The notes: a model not told the origin generated them from the letters alone. A stretch of DNA of 64,000 nucleotides from Nocardia transvalensis NBRC 15921 (GCF_000308875.1 NZ_BAGL01000083.1:1-64000), one strand, 5' to 3'. Shown: positions 32,062-41,255, counted from the first letter of the stretch. Translations and numbers: made by a program.

Positions 32062-32077
32062 CTGGTCAATTGACCAG
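32062..32077. promoter_or_regulatory. 16-bp palindrome upstream of secreted lipase
   Basis: CTGGTCAATTGACCAG is perfectly self-complementary and sits 66 bp before the lipase start. The TGGTC/GACCA arms resemble GntR- or TetR-type operators. Confidence 0.6.
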
Positions 32078-32142
32078 TGCAAGACTGTTCCTCGCACCGC
32101 CAGGGGAGGGACCGGTGCCCCCGATCCGGCGAAAGGAACACC

Positions 32143-33285
32143 ATGCGAAAACTGTGCGTAGCGGCGGTCACGGCCCTGTTGTCCGCGGCCGGGATCTCGG
32201 GACTGCCGGCCGTCGCGGCCGCGGATCCGGCGGCCACCGGCGTCGTCGAATCCGTGCAGCCCCTGTCGGCGCAGGCGACGCTGCCCGGCTCGGTGAACTC
32301 CGAGCGCCTGCTCTATACGAGCACCACCGTCCGCGACGAGCCCACCGTCGCCAGCGCCGCCGTGTACTTCCCGCCGGGCGAGCCGCCCGCCGGTGGCTGG
32401 CCGGTCGTCGCGTGGGCGCACGGCACGGTCGGGCTCGGTGACGACTGCGCCTACAGCGTCGGCGGACCCGGCGACGTCGACCGGGACTGGGCCTACCTGG
32501 GAACGTGGCTGCGGCAGGGCTACGCGATCGTCGCCGCCGACTACGCCGGACTCGGCACCCCCGGCGAGCACCCGTACCTCAACGGCGTGGTCGAGGCGCA
32601 CAACGTGGTGGACGCGGTGAAGGCCGCGACCGCGCACTATCCGTCGATGTCGAACAGGTGGGTGGTGGTCGGCCAGTCCCAGGGCGCGGGGGCCGCGGTC
32701 AACACCGCGCGCTACGCCACCGAATTCGGCGGGCCGGAGCTGGACTACCGCGGCGCGGTCGCCACCGGCATCCCCGCCTACATCGAGGATCTGGTGACGC
32801 CGGCCGGACCGGGCGTGCCGCCGGTGAAGCTGAGCCCGCACACCACCGGGTACGCGCTGTACATCCTCAACGGCCTGCGCACGACCTATCCCGAGCTGAA
32901 CATCGAATCCTTCCTCACCGAATCCGGCCGGGACTGGCTGGAGCGGGCCCGCACCGAATGCCTGCTGCCCCTGGGCGACGGGCTGGCGGCGCGGAACGTG
33001 GTGATCGGCAACCTGTTCGCGCGGCCGCTGTCGGAGATCCCCGATGTGCACGGACTGCTCGCCCGCTACCTGGGCCTGCCGGAATCCGGCTACGACCGGC
33101 CGCTGTTCCTGGGCCAGGGCCTGCGCGACACCGACGTGATCACCCCGGAGACGCTACGGTTCGCCGCGGTCCTGCGAGCCAACCAGCAGCCGGTCACCCT
33201 GAAGACCTATCCGACCGATCACAGCGGAACGGTGAACGCGTCGCTGCCGGACTCGGTGCCGTTCGTGCGCGACCTGTTCGCCTGA
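32143..33285 (+). CDS. Secretory lipase (LIP family)
   Basis: A 380-residue exported alpha/beta hydrolase. The signal peptide is MRKLCVAAVTALLSAAGISG, with cleavage near AAA-DP. The lipase domain carries AWAHGTVG as oxyanion region, VVGQSQGAGAAV as nucleophile elbow, and YPTDHSG as His site. It matches the actinomycete/fungal secretory lipase family (PF03583). AAAGGA precedes ATG 32143. Its 3' end overlaps the convergent molybdoenzyme gene by 67 bp. It probably releases fatty acids that feed the nearby glyoxylate and beta-oxidation genes. Confidence 0.87.
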   Translation: MRKLCVAAVTALLSAAGISGLPAVAAADPAATGVVESVQPLSAQATLPGSVNSERLLYTSTTVRDEPTVASAAVYFPPGEPPAGGWPVVAWAHGTVGLGDDCAYSVGGPGDVDRDWAYLGTWLRQGYAIVAADYAGLGTPGEHPYLNGVVEAHNVVDAVKAATAHYPSMSNRWVVVGQSQGAGAAVNTARYATEFGGPELDYRGAVATGIPAYIEDLVTPAGPGVPPVKLSPHTTGYALYILNGLRTTYPELNIESFLTESGRDWLERARTECLLPLGDGLAARNVVIGNLFARPLSEIPDVHGLLARYLGLPESGYDRPLFLGQGLRDTDVITPETLRFAAVLRANQQPVTLKTYPTDHSGTVNASLPDSVPFVRDLFA

Positions 33286-36113
33286 GATCGCTTGCGTCCC
33301 ATCCCCGTTCCGGTGTGCTCCCGGCCGGAATCCTCGGCGATCAGCGCCCAGATCCGGTCGGCCGTCAGGGGCAGCCGGTGCGGGCGCGCGCCCACGGCAT
33401 CGCGAATGGCGTTCGCGAGGGCCGGGGCGACCGGGTTGTAGGGCGATTCGCTCATCGACTTGGCGCCCAGCGGACCGAATTCGTCGGCAGTCCTGGCGAA
33501 GTGCACCTCGGTGCGAGGCAGATCCGCGTACTGCGGAATGTGGTAGTGACGCAGGGTTTTCGTGGTCACGATGCCCTGCTCCACCCGCATATCCTCATAC
33601 AGCGCACCGCCGATCGCCTGCGCCACACCCCCTTCCACCTGCCCCCGGCACTGCCGCTCGTGCAACACGGTCCCCGCATCCGCCCCGTGCACCGACCGCA
33701 GAATCCGAACCTCCCCGGTATCGACATTCACCGCAACCCGAAACGCCTGCACATTGAACGCCACCGACCGAGGCGTCCCGTCATGCGCAGCCACCGCACG
33801 TAACGGCCCCTCCCCCAGCAACTCCCGAGCGGTGAACAGACGACCACCCACCCGAACCCCACCGGCCTCGAGCACCGCGCCGGGCTCCTGGGCTATCTCC
33901 ACGGCACGGGCCAGCAGCATGTCGCGGAGGCGGAGGCTGGCGGCGTGGACTGCCTTGCCCGCTACCACGATTCCGGTGGAGCCGAATGCGCCGGTGTCGT
34001 AGGCGGTGAGGTCGGTGTCGGCGTGGCGGACGCGGATGTGGGCGGGGTCGGTGTGCAGGGCGGAGGCAGCCAGCCGGGCGTGGACGGTGGTGGTGCCGTT
34101 GCCGAATTCGGCTGTGCCCACGCGGATTTCGTAGGTCCCGTCGGGGAGCAGTTCGGCCTCCGCCGTGGCGTGATGGCCGCGCGGCGGGATCGTGGCGATC
34201 ATGGCGGCCGCCATACCTTCGCCGACGCGCCAGGCTCCGGAAGATACCGAGTTCATATCTCCGGTCGCGGCATGAAGCGCTTTCTCCGCCAGGTCGAGGC
34301 ACTGGTCGAGGCCGTAGCTGCCGAAGGCCAGGTCGTCGTCCTCCGCACAGGTGCCGCCGACGAGCGCGTCGCCGGGCCGGACCACGTTGCGGCGGCGGAA
34401 TTCGAAGGGGTCCAGGCCGATGCGACGAGCGAGTTCGTCCAGCGCGGATTCGATGCCGAAGCTCACCTGCCCGAGGCCGTAGCCGCGGAAGGCGCCGGAC
34501 GGAACGGTATTGGTGTAGACGGCGCGGCCGTCGACGCGCTTGGCGGCACAGCGGTACAGGGCGACCGATTCGTTGACACCGTGGAAAAGCACCCCGCCAC
34601 TGTGGTTTCCGTACGCTCCCGCATCGGCGAGGACGTCGACGGCCAGCGCGGTGAGCCTGCCCTCGGCGTCCGCGCCCGCCGTGACCTCGACCCGCATGGG
34701 ATGGCGGCAGGTGGCGGACGTGAATTCGTCGGACCGGGTGAATTCGTAGGACACGGGACGCCCGGTGCGCAGGACCGCCAGCGCGACCAGGTCCTCCGAC
34801 AGCATCTCCTGTTTGGCGCCGAAGCCGCCGCCCACCCGCGCCGCGAAGACCCGCACCCGCTCGCGCGGCAGTGCGAAGAGACGGCTCAGTTCGTCTCGCA
34901 CCAGGAACGGCACCTGAGTGCTGGTCCGGATCACGAGACGGCCGCGCTCGTCGAGCCATCCGATACTACCGTGCGTCTCCAGGTGGACGTGCTGCACCCG
35001 ATGGGTGTGCCACACGCCGTGCACGACCGCGGCCGCCGCGGCCAGCCCGGCCCCGACATCGCCTGCGCTCCCGTGCACCTCGGCGGCGATATTGCGCTCC
35101 CGGTCCGCGATGCGCGCGGAATCGTCCTTGTCCCCGTGCAGCGCGGGCGCGTCCGGCGACAGCGCCCGTTCCGGATCGAACACGGCGGGCAGCGGCTCGT
35201 ACTCCACGCGCAGCGCGCGGCATCCGGCGCGGGCGGCGTCGAGGGTCTCGGCGACGACGGCGGCCACGCGCTGCCCGGCGAAGCGCACGATCCGATCGAG
35301 GACGACGGTGTCGTCCGGATCGTCCTCCCGGATCTCGTGCCGCGCCGTGGAGAACGGCACGGCCGGGCTGTCGGCATAGGTCAGCACCGCACGCACACCC
35401 GGAATCGCCTCGGCCTCCGTGGCGTCGATCGAGACGATCCGGGCGTGCGGGTGCGGACTCGTCAACACCGCCAGCTGCAGCGGCGAAGCCAGCGGGGCGT
35501 CCGTAGAGTCATTCGTCGCTGCCGCCGGGTCGGATGGCCCCGACATTCGATGACTCAGGCCCTCATCCGGACTCGTCCGGGGGACAACGGGACACGTATC
35601 CATGGTGAAGGGTTCGGTGCCGGTGACGATGCGCGCTGCGGCCGGTGGATCCAGGCCCGGATCGCGCCGGATCGCGCCCCCGAGAACAGCCTCACCGATG
35701 GCGCGGTATCCGGTGCAGCGGCAGAGGTTTCCCTTCAGCAGTTCCGGAAGATCCTCGGCGGCAATACCGCCGGGGTGACGCGCCTCCAGATCGCAGGCGG
35801 TGACCACCATTCCCGCGGTGCAGAACCCGCACTGGAACGCACCGGCCTCCACGAATCGCCGCTGCACCGGGTGGGGTTCGTCCGGCGCTCCGAGCCCGGC
35901 GGCCGTGGTGACGGTCCGGCCGTCGACGCGATGGGCCGGATACACGCAGGAGTGCACGGCCGTCCCGTCGACCAGCACCGAACACGCTCCGCAGTCCCCC
36001 GCATCGCACCCCTTCTTGACCGATATCCGCCCGGTCTCCCGCAGCACCGTGCGCAGGCACTGCCCCGGCCGGGGCGACATCTCGACGGCCACGCCGTCCA
36101 CCTCGAACCTCAC
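33219..36113 (-). CDS. Xanthine dehydrogenase-type molybdoenzyme, fused 2Fe-2S and Mo-binding subunits
   Basis: A 964-residue fusion. Residues about 1-165 are the iron-sulfur domains: first cluster GCDAGDCGACSVLVDG with the later SCVYP Cys, second cluster FQCGFCTAGM and NLCRCTGY. The rest is the molybdopterin domain, with GGGFGAKQEM, FRGYGLGQVSFGIE and the catalytic-Glu segment SMSESPYNPVAPALANAI. The GTG 36113 start overlaps the stop of the FAD subunit (GTGA). It would oxidise purines or other N-heterocycles or aldehydes. XdhC and MocA homologues 8 kb away likely mature its cofactor. The last 28 residues run beyond the domain into the lipase overlap. Confidence 0.88.
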   Translation of the reverse strand: MRFEVDGVAVEMSPRPGQCLRTVLRETGRISVKKGCDAGDCGACSVLVDGTAVHSCVYPAHRVDGRTVTTAAGLGAPDEPHPVQRRFVEAGAFQCGFCTAGMVVTACDLEARHPGGIAAEDLPELLKGNLCRCTGYRAIGEAVLGGAIRRDPGLDPPAAARIVTGTEPFTMDTCPVVPRTSPDEGLSHRMSGPSDPAAATNDSTDAPLASPLQLAVLTSPHPHARIVSIDATEAEAIPGVRAVLTYADSPAVPFSTARHEIREDDPDDTVVLDRIVRFAGQRVAAVVAETLDAARAGCRALRVEYEPLPAVFDPERALSPDAPALHGDKDDSARIADRERNIAAEVHGSAGDVGAGLAAAAAVVHGVWHTHRVQHVHLETHGSIGWLDERGRLVIRTSTQVPFLVRDELSRLFALPRERVRVFAARVGGGFGAKQEMLSEDLVALAVLRTGRPVSYEFTRSDEFTSATCRHPMRVEVTAGADAEGRLTALAVDVLADAGAYGNHSGGVLFHGVNESVALYRCAAKRVDGRAVYTNTVPSGAFRGYGLGQVSFGIESALDELARRIGLDPFEFRRRNVVRPGDALVGGTCAEDDDLAFGSYGLDQCLDLAEKALHAATGDMNSVSSGAWRVGEGMAAAMIATIPPRGHHATAEAELLPDGTYEIRVGTAEFGNGTTTVHARLAASALHTDPAHIRVRHADTDLTAYDTGAFGSTGIVVAGKAVHAASLRLRDMLLARAVEIAQEPGAVLEAGGVRVGGRLFTARELLGEGPLRAVAAHDGTPRSVAFNVQAFRVAVNVDTGEVRILRSVHGADAGTVLHERQCRGQVEGGVAQAIGGALYEDMRVEQGIVTTKTLRHYHIPQYADLPRTEVHFARTADEFGPLGAKSMSESPYNPVAPALANAIRDAVGARPHRLPLTADRIWALIAEDSGREHTGTGMGRKRSQANRSRTNGTESGSDAFTVPL

Positions 36114-36937
36114 GACCTCACCCCGCCCAATTCGGCCACGACGTCCCGCGCCAACAGCGCGGACACGTGGCGACGCCACACGGGGGCACCGTGCGGATCG
36201 TCGTACCAGACAGCAGGATCCAGACCCATAACGGTTGCCGAAAGGTCGCTATGCGAAGGCAATGTGCCGAATCGCAGCACGATCGGCCGAACGGTCGCGG
36301 CGCTGAGAGTGACAGCGCAACCACCGTCGGCATCGGCCCGGCCGATCACCACCGCCCCCGACCGGCCCAGCGGCGTCAACGCGATCTTCCGAAACGCGGT
36401 GCGTGCGCGCAATGCCGCATCCGAGACGATTACCGAACGCAGCACCTCCCCCACACCCAGGACCGTCCGTCCCGGGCCGAGTACGAAGCGAGACAGTGGA
36501 ATTCGCCGCTCACCACCCGCCGCCGTCCACACCACCGCCGTCCCGTCCAGCGCGGTCAAGGCGGCCAGCACCGCGCCCGCGGGCAGCGCCAGGCAGACAT
36601 TCCCGCCCACCGTCGCCACCCGCCTGATCTTGTGCGAGGCCACCAGCGCCCGGCCCGCCTGCGCGAAGAGCGCGGCGGCCGGCCACTCCCCCGCGCCTAC
36701 CTCCTCCAGCTCGGCAAGCGTGCAGGTAGCGGCGATCTCCAACCCCTCCGGCGTGACGCTCAGCGACGGCCAGCCCAGCGCCGTGATATCCACCAGCCGC
36801 TCGAGGTGCTCCTGCGGTTCGGAGTACAGCCAGGTGCCGCCCGCCAGCACGGCCGAATTACCGTGCAGCGCCCCGAGATCCGCGCGATCGCGGGCGATCA
36901 CCAGCTCACGGATCGTGTCCACGTCCACGACATCCAC
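36110..36937 (-). CDS. FAD-binding subunit of xanthine dehydrogenase-type enzyme
   Basis: A 275-residue CO-dehydrogenase-flavoprotein-like subunit that passes electrons from the iron-sulfur clusters to NAD+ or O2. The FAD motif AVLAGGTWLYSE and the VATVGGNVCLALPAG segment are clear. It is the first gene of a two-gene operon, overlapping the fused Mo/FeS gene by 4 bases. The start is uncertain: GTG 36937 (GGGAG 3 bases upstream) or GTG 36928 (GGTGG 5 bases upstream). Confidence 0.85.
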   Translation of the reverse strand: MDVVDVDTIRELVIARDRADLGALHGNSAVLAGGTWLYSEPQEHLERLVDITALGWPSLSVTPEGLEIAATCTLAELEEVGAGEWPAAALFAQAGRALVASHKIRRVATVGGNVCLALPAGAVLAALTALDGTAVVWTAAGGERRIPLSRFVLGPGRTVLGVGEVLRSVIVSDAALRARTAFRKIALTPLGRSGAVVIGRADADGGCAVTLSAATVRPIVLRFGTLPSHSDLSATVMGLDPAVWYDDPHGAPVWRRHVSALLARDVVAELGGVRS

Positions 36938-37032
36938 CTACTCCCGGGCCCGGGTCGGGGCCGCTCGTGTCCAACTTAGAACCCGCTGGTTGCGGAAAGA
37001 TTGCGTCACGGCGGCCCGCGGTTGCGTTCGCG

Positions 37033-37254
37033 TTACTCACCTCCATCGTCCGTGCGCCGGCGGCGCTCCCTCATCTGCCTGGCTCCCAGCAGTCCGGCGC
37101 TGGTCACGAAGACCGTGACGGCCGACGGCCAGTCCCCGGAGACGAATCCGACACCGGCGCCCAGCCCGGCGCTGACCGCCACCGCGAGGACCGGATGCAA
37201 CGGCGAGCGAGGCGGCGGCAGGTTCTCCTCGAACGGAATCTTGGGTGCGCTCAT
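37033..37254 (-). CDS. Small membrane protein
   Basis: A 73-residue hypothetical protein (MSAPKIPFEENLPPP start) with two hydrophobic segments (PVLAVAVSAGLGAGVGFV; AVTVFVTSAGLLGA) and a very basic C-terminus (RQMRERRRRTDDGGE). GGAG lies 6 bases before ATG 37254. It is the last of three small genes read in the same direction. Confidence 0.6.
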   Translation of the reverse strand: MSAPKIPFEENLPPPRSPLHPVLAVAVSAGLGAGVGFVSGDWPSAVTVFVTSAGLLGARQMRERRRRTDDGGE

Positions 37255-37307
37255 TGTGAACTCCATTGGTCGACAATCGAAGGGGGGCAGTGCTTTCCAC
37301 GGCGATG

Positions 37308-37553
37308 TCACGGTCTCGCCGCGCTCGTCGCGGTACCGGGCGCGGCGCCGCAGAACGGCTCGCACGTGCGGTATCCGGGTGTCGTGACGCCGGTGTACCG
37401 GCTCGGCGTCCCGGAATGCGCCCGGTCGGCGTCGGCGGTCGAGACGACGATCAGCACCCCGATCGCGAAGATCACCGCGCCGAGGAACAGGGCGATGGTC
37501 CAGACCAGCGTTCCCCTCGGCAGAACGATGATCAACGGACCGAGCAGGATCAT
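37308..37553 (-). CDS. Small membrane protein
   Basis: An 81-residue hypothetical protein with two adjacent hydrophobic helices (MILLGPLIIVLPRGTLVW; IALFLGAVIFAIGVLIVV) and a Thr/Pro/Cys-containing tail. ATG 37553 overlaps the upstream stop as ATGA, so it is coupled to that gene. No family is recognised. Confidence 0.6.
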   Translation of the reverse strand: MILLGPLIIVLPRGTLVWTIALFLGAVIFAIGVLIVVSTADADRAHSGTPSRYTGVTTPGYRTCEPFCGAAPGTATSAARP

Positions 37554-37912
37554 CGGCGCCCTCCCGTCGTACAGGGCGGGACGGTTTCCGGCTCCGCGTC
37601 GTCACCGCCCTCGGTGAGCGGGAACCCGCGCAGCGCGAGCAGGCACAGCGCGTCGTTCAGGCTCAGGCCCAATTCGGCCGCGTACGCCGCGGCCATCTCG
37701 CCGTCCCAGTCGTCGTCGGAACCTTCCAGTTCGAGCACGACCATTTCGGCCAGTACCACGCCGACGAGCGCCTCGGCCCGCGTGAATCGGCATTCGGCCG
37801 GGAGGTACGACAGCACCCACCGGCCCCGGTCCGGTCCCGGGAGATCGATGCGAAATGCAACCTCCAGGGCCACATCGCTCGTGATCAACCAGTCCGTGGC
37901 GACAATTCCCAT
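37550..37912 (-). CDS. Hypothetical acidic protein
   Basis: A 120-residue soluble protein, acidic in the centre (LELEGSDDDWDGEMAAAYAAE) with a C-terminal PLTEGGDDAEPETVPPCTTGGRR tail. No family is recognised. AAAGGA precedes ATG 37912. It heads a three-gene operon with two small membrane proteins, divergent from the large NB-ARC regulator. Confidence 0.6.
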   Translation of the reverse strand: MGIVATDWLITSDVALEVAFRIDLPGPDRGRWVLSYLPAECRFTRAEALVGVVLAEMVVLELEGSDDDWDGEMAAAYAAELGLSLNDALCLLALRGFPLTEGGDDAEPETVPPCTTGGRR

Positions 37913-38029
37913 TTGTGCGTTCCTTTCTCCCGCCGACCGGTATGCCGGCCGATAACCCCATGCTGACGAGGCGGAACGGCACCGTCGATCACACGTTTCG
38001 GGTTAATTTCTTCACATCGCCACAACCTC

Positions 38030-38059
38030 TTGACCTGGGAGAACAGGTCCTGCTACGAA
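38030..38059 (+). promoter_or_regulatory. Promoter of the NB-ARC/TPR regulator
   Basis: TTGACC (38030-38035) and TACGAA (38054-38059) are spaced 18 bp. The inverted repeat GACCTG-N6-CAGGTC (38032-38049) overlaps the -35 and spacer, suggesting repressor or autoregulatory binding. Confidence 0.55.
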
Positions 38060-38162
38060 GGACGCATCACACACAGCACGTCCGGTCGGAATGCCGAATC
38101 CGCTTCCGCGACCGCGGATCCCGCCCCGGCGGCCCACCCGGACCTCGCGGGGGAGGCGCTCG

Positions 38163-41051
38163 GTGGCCCGAGACAGGTCCGATCATTCGCATAAACCGCG
38201 CCGCCCACGGGCGGTCGAGGCGGCGTACACCCGGTTCCGCGAACTCGGGCTGAGTGATCATGAAATGCGCGAGCCGTTCGTGGCCGAATTACGGCAACAG
38301 GGATATCGCGCGCGAGCGGCGTGGCGCTACGTCAACAACTTCACCCAGGAGAACGTCTGCGACCAATTCAACGACCTCTCCAACAGCGACACCATGAAGC
38401 CGAGCCGCATCTCCGAGTACGAGACCTGGCCGGGCGGCCCGCAGGGTGACGGCAACCGCCCGAAAGGGGTGCGGCCGACCGCCGAGGTGCTCAAGAAGCT
38501 GGCCACCATCTACGGCACGTCCTGGGATCAGCTGGTCGATCTCGCGGATCTCGCCCATATGACCGCCGGCGAGCACCGCGAGTATCGCGAGGCCGTCCTG
38601 CTGCGCAGCGCGGACCCGGGGGCCGTGCTGGTCGGCGACCTGCCGCCGGAGGTGCCCGCCTTCACCGGCCGCGACGACGCCAGATCCGAACTGCACAAAC
38701 GGGTTTCGGCGCATATCGAGCGGGACGGCGTGGCGGTGCACGTGATCGACGGCCCGCCCGGTGTCGGGAAGACGGCGCTGGCCCGGTACGCGGTCAGCGC
38801 GTTCTACAAGCACTATCCGGACGGCACCATCTGGGCCGACCTGCTCGGCTACACCCCCGGCCGCGATCCCGCCGAACCCACCGATCTGCTGGAGTGGCTG
38901 CTGTTGCAGATCAAGGTCCCGCCCACGGCGATCGCGGCGGACGCCGGCCGCCGGGCCAGGCAGTGGCGGCAGGCGATGAGCGCGCGGCGGATGCTCCTGG
39001 TCTTCGACAACGCCGCCGACAGCGCCCAGGTCAAGGACCTGCTCCCGCAGGCGCGCGGCTGTTTCGTCCTGATCACCAGCCGCAAGCGGCTCACCGGACT
39101 GTCCGGCAGCGGTCCGGTCCACCCCTACCATCTGGACGGTATGCCCCTCGGCGAGGCCGAGCAGCTGCTGGTCAAATTGGCCAACCTGCGCGACGGGTAC
39201 GATCGCGCCGCGGTGCGCCAGATCTCGGAGACCTCCGGCGGACTTCCCTTGGCGCTCAAGCTGATCGCCGGTCAGATCGCTCACCACGGCACCAATATGC
39301 TCGCCGACAGCGCCGCCGACTTCGCGAGCCTGGCGGCCGAGATCCGGCGCACCCCGGTGGGTTCCGAGGGCAACGAGTCGGCGGCCGAACACATCCTGGA
39401 GCGATTCTCCGCCGAGGACGAATCGGTCGGCGCCGCGTTCGAACTGTCGTATCAGCGCCTGCGCGAACCGGTTTTGCAGCACGCGGTCCGGCTGCTCGGC
39501 TGGTTTCCGGGCACCGAGGTCACCGCGCAGACCTTCGCCTGGCTGGCCGATGTGTCCGAGGCCTCGGCAAAGCTGTTGATACTCAAGCTCTGCGAGGCCG
39601 GTTTCCTGGATCCGCGGCCCGACGACATCCGGCCCGATCCCGGCGGCCCGCGCTACCGGATGCACGACATGCTGCGGCTCGGCGCGCAATTGCACGCCGA
39701 GCGTGACGGTTCGCCCGCCGAACGGGCCACGGTCATCGACCGTGTCATCCGGCACAGCCTCGCCATCGCGCGCAGTGTGAACGCCATCCGGCCGTTCCAC
39801 ACGGTCGGCGTGCAACCGACGCCGAACCCGCCCGAGGCGGCGGCGCAGGCCCGGACGTGGCTCACCAAGGAGCAGGAGCTGCTGCTGGGCAGCCTCGAAA
39901 TCACCCGCCCCACTTCCGAAGCCGCCGAATTGGCCCGGCTGATGGCCGCCCATCTGTGCGGGCTGGGGTTCTGGGAGGGCGCCGAGCGGCTGTACGGGCG
40001 GGCGCTGGTGATGGCCCGCCTGATCGAGGACCGGCCGGGGCAGGCGTGGGCGCTGCTCGGGCAGGGGCGGATGTCGCGGATGCGAGGCGCCCACGTCCAG
40101 GCCGACCAGGCGTTCCTGGATGTCCGCGATATCGCCGACGAACTCGGCGATATGCGCTGCCTGGCCGAGGTGCAGTGCGAGCGCGGCCATTCGGCGTGGA
40201 TCACCGGCGAGCACGCCGACGCCCGGCACCACTTCAACGAGGCGCTGCGCATCGCCTGCGAGATCGGCTACCGGCCGACCCAGTGCGACGCACTCGACGG
40301 CCTGAGCCGCACGGGACGCATGGCCTGCGACTACCGGGCCGCCGAACGCTGGTCGCAGGAGGCGCTGTCCATCGCCATCGAACTCGCCGATCCCGAGCGG
40401 GTGGGCACGGTGCAGTGGGGCTACGCCGAAGCGGTCCGGCTGCACGGCGACCACGACGCCGCCCGCCAGCACTACGTGTACGCGCTGCACATCGCCCGCA
40501 GCATCGATCACGTGAAGCTGGAGGGCGACGCCCTGCGCGGCCTGGGCCACCTCGAGCGGCTGGACGGCAATACCGATACCGCACAACAGCATCTGACCAG
40601 CGCCTTGGACAAGGCCCGCCGGATACAGGACCAGTACGGCGAGGGCTGGGCGCTGTGGGGCCTGGGCAATCTGGCCCGGCGCGCGGGCAATCTCCAATTG
40701 GCGCGCAACAACTTCGAATACGCCCTGCAACTGGCCCGCGAGATCAAGGACCCGCTCGGCAAGGTCGACGCCCTGCGCGGCCTCGGCCACATCGAACGCC
40801 AGCTGTCCGCCCGCGACCCGGCCCGCTTCGAACTCGCCGCCGGCTACTACCGCGACTCCCTGGAGGTAGCCCAGGAAATCGGCGACCGCCGCGGCCGAGC
40901 CGACGCCCTACGCGGCCTGGGCCGCCTGGCCACCGACCACGGCCGTATCGACGAGGCCCGCGGCTATTTGAAGACGGCCCAGGAACTGTACGAGCGCATC
41001 GGCATTCCCCTCGCTGAGGAGGTGCGTGGGCTTTTGTCCGAGTTGGACTGA
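38163..41051 (+). CDS. HTH / NB-ARC / TPR signal-transduction ATPase
   Basis: A protein of about 962 residues. The N-terminal 160 residues contain a probable XRE-like DNA-binding region (PSRISEYETWPGG, TAEVLKKLATIYGTSWDQLVDLAD). The STAND ATPase follows, with P-loop VIDGPPGVGKTALARYAV, Walker B LLVFDNAAD and SGGLPLALKL. The C-terminal 400 residues are TPR repeats (ALRGLGHLERLDGNTDTAQQ and similar). This is the AfsR-like regulator architecture without the SARP domain. GTG 38163 has GGGGGAG about 7 bases upstream; ATG 38091 is in frame with a poorer site. Ligand and targets are unknown. Confidence 0.82.
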   Translation: MARDRSDHSHKPRRPRAVEAAYTRFRELGLSDHEMREPFVAELRQQGYRARAAWRYVNNFTQENVCDQFNDLSNSDTMKPSRISEYETWPGGPQGDGNRPKGVRPTAEVLKKLATIYGTSWDQLVDLADLAHMTAGEHREYREAVLLRSADPGAVLVGDLPPEVPAFTGRDDARSELHKRVSAHIERDGVAVHVIDGPPGVGKTALARYAVSAFYKHYPDGTIWADLLGYTPGRDPAEPTDLLEWLLLQIKVPPTAIAADAGRRARQWRQAMSARRMLLVFDNAADSAQVKDLLPQARGCFVLITSRKRLTGLSGSGPVHPYHLDGMPLGEAEQLLVKLANLRDGYDRAAVRQISETSGGLPLALKLIAGQIAHHGTNMLADSAADFASLAAEIRRTPVGSEGNESAAEHILERFSAEDESVGAAFELSYQRLREPVLQHAVRLLGWFPGTEVTAQTFAWLADVSEASAKLLILKLCEAGFLDPRPDDIRPDPGGPRYRMHDMLRLGAQLHAERDGSPAERATVIDRVIRHSLAIARSVNAIRPFHTVGVQPTPNPPEAAAQARTWLTKEQELLLGSLEITRPTSEAAELARLMAAHLCGLGFWEGAERLYGRALVMARLIEDRPGQAWALLGQGRMSRMRGAHVQADQAFLDVRDIADELGDMRCLAEVQCERGHSAWITGEHADARHHFNEALRIACEIGYRPTQCDALDGLSRTGRMACDYRAAERWSQEALSIAIELADPERVGTVQWGYAEAVRLHGDHDAARQHYVYALHIARSIDHVKLEGDALRGLGHLERLDGNTDTAQQHLTSALDKARRIQDQYGEGWALWGLGNLARRAGNLQLARNNFEYALQLAREIKDPLGKVDALRGLGHIERQLSARDPARFELAAGYYRDSLEVAQEIGDRRGRADALRGLGRLATDHGRIDEARGYLKTAQELYERIGIPLAEEVRGLLSELD

Positions 41052-41053
41052 GA

Positions 41054-41076
41054 TCCCGGCCAAAAGCGTGCCGGGA
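41054..41076 (-). repeat. Interspersed 23-bp palindromic repeat, copy b
   Basis: TCCCGGC and GCCGGGA arms enclose CAAAAGCGT (reverse orientation), starting 3 bp after the TPR regulator stop. The arm change T to C is matched by A to G on the other side. Confidence 0.85.
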
Positions 41077-41129
41077 ACAAGAGAGAGGGCCTCGCCCACC
41101 TCTCACTCGAGACAGCACCTCGCCCACCT

Positions 41130-41239
41130 CTTGTTTCCGGCGTGCCCTCTCTTGTTTCCGGCGTGCCCTCCCTTGTTTCCGGCGGGCCCCCTTGTTTCCG
41201 GCGGGCCCCCTTGTTTCCGGCGGGCTCCTTGTTTCCGGC
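41130..41239 (+). repeat. Six tandem half-units of the palindromic repeat
   Basis: CTTGTTTCCGGCG(T/G)GC recurs at 41130, 41151, 41172, 41191, 41210 and 41228 with periods 21, 21, 19, 19 and 18. The last unit runs into a full copy. A separate direct repeat, CCTCGCCCACCTCT, occurs at 41090 and 41118. Confidence 0.85.
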
Positions 41240-41255
41240 GTGCTTTTGGCCGGAA
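41233..41255 (+). repeat. Interspersed 23-bp palindromic repeat, copy c
   Basis: TTCCGGC / GCCGGAA arms with loop GTGCTTTTG. It is 6 bp beyond the stop of the convergent M20 hydrolase gene. Confidence 0.85.

Larger units (their letters stand above)
31644..32142. other. 499-bp intergenic regulatory region between aceA and the lipase gene
   Basis: No convincing gene. The middle (about 31720-31910) is AT-rich, holds the RamB-like palindrome and is the expected aceA promoter region. The right end holds a 16-bp palindrome before the lipase gene. Confidence 0.55.

Noticed and set aside
33945..37118. 1057-codon open frame opposite the molybdoenzyme genes
   Set aside because: No domain is recognisable; it is the antisense shadow of the FeS/Mo and FAD subunits.
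38289..40790. 833-codon open frame opposite the NB-ARC/TPR gene
   Set aside because: Repetitive Gln/Ala/Gly-rich translation mirrors the TPR codons; the sense strand has clear ATPase motifs.
41130..41255. CRISPR-like array of short repeats
   Set aside because: Units are 18-21 bp with only 2-5 variable bases between them, no spacers of constant length and no cas genes; they are half-units of the palindromic repeat.
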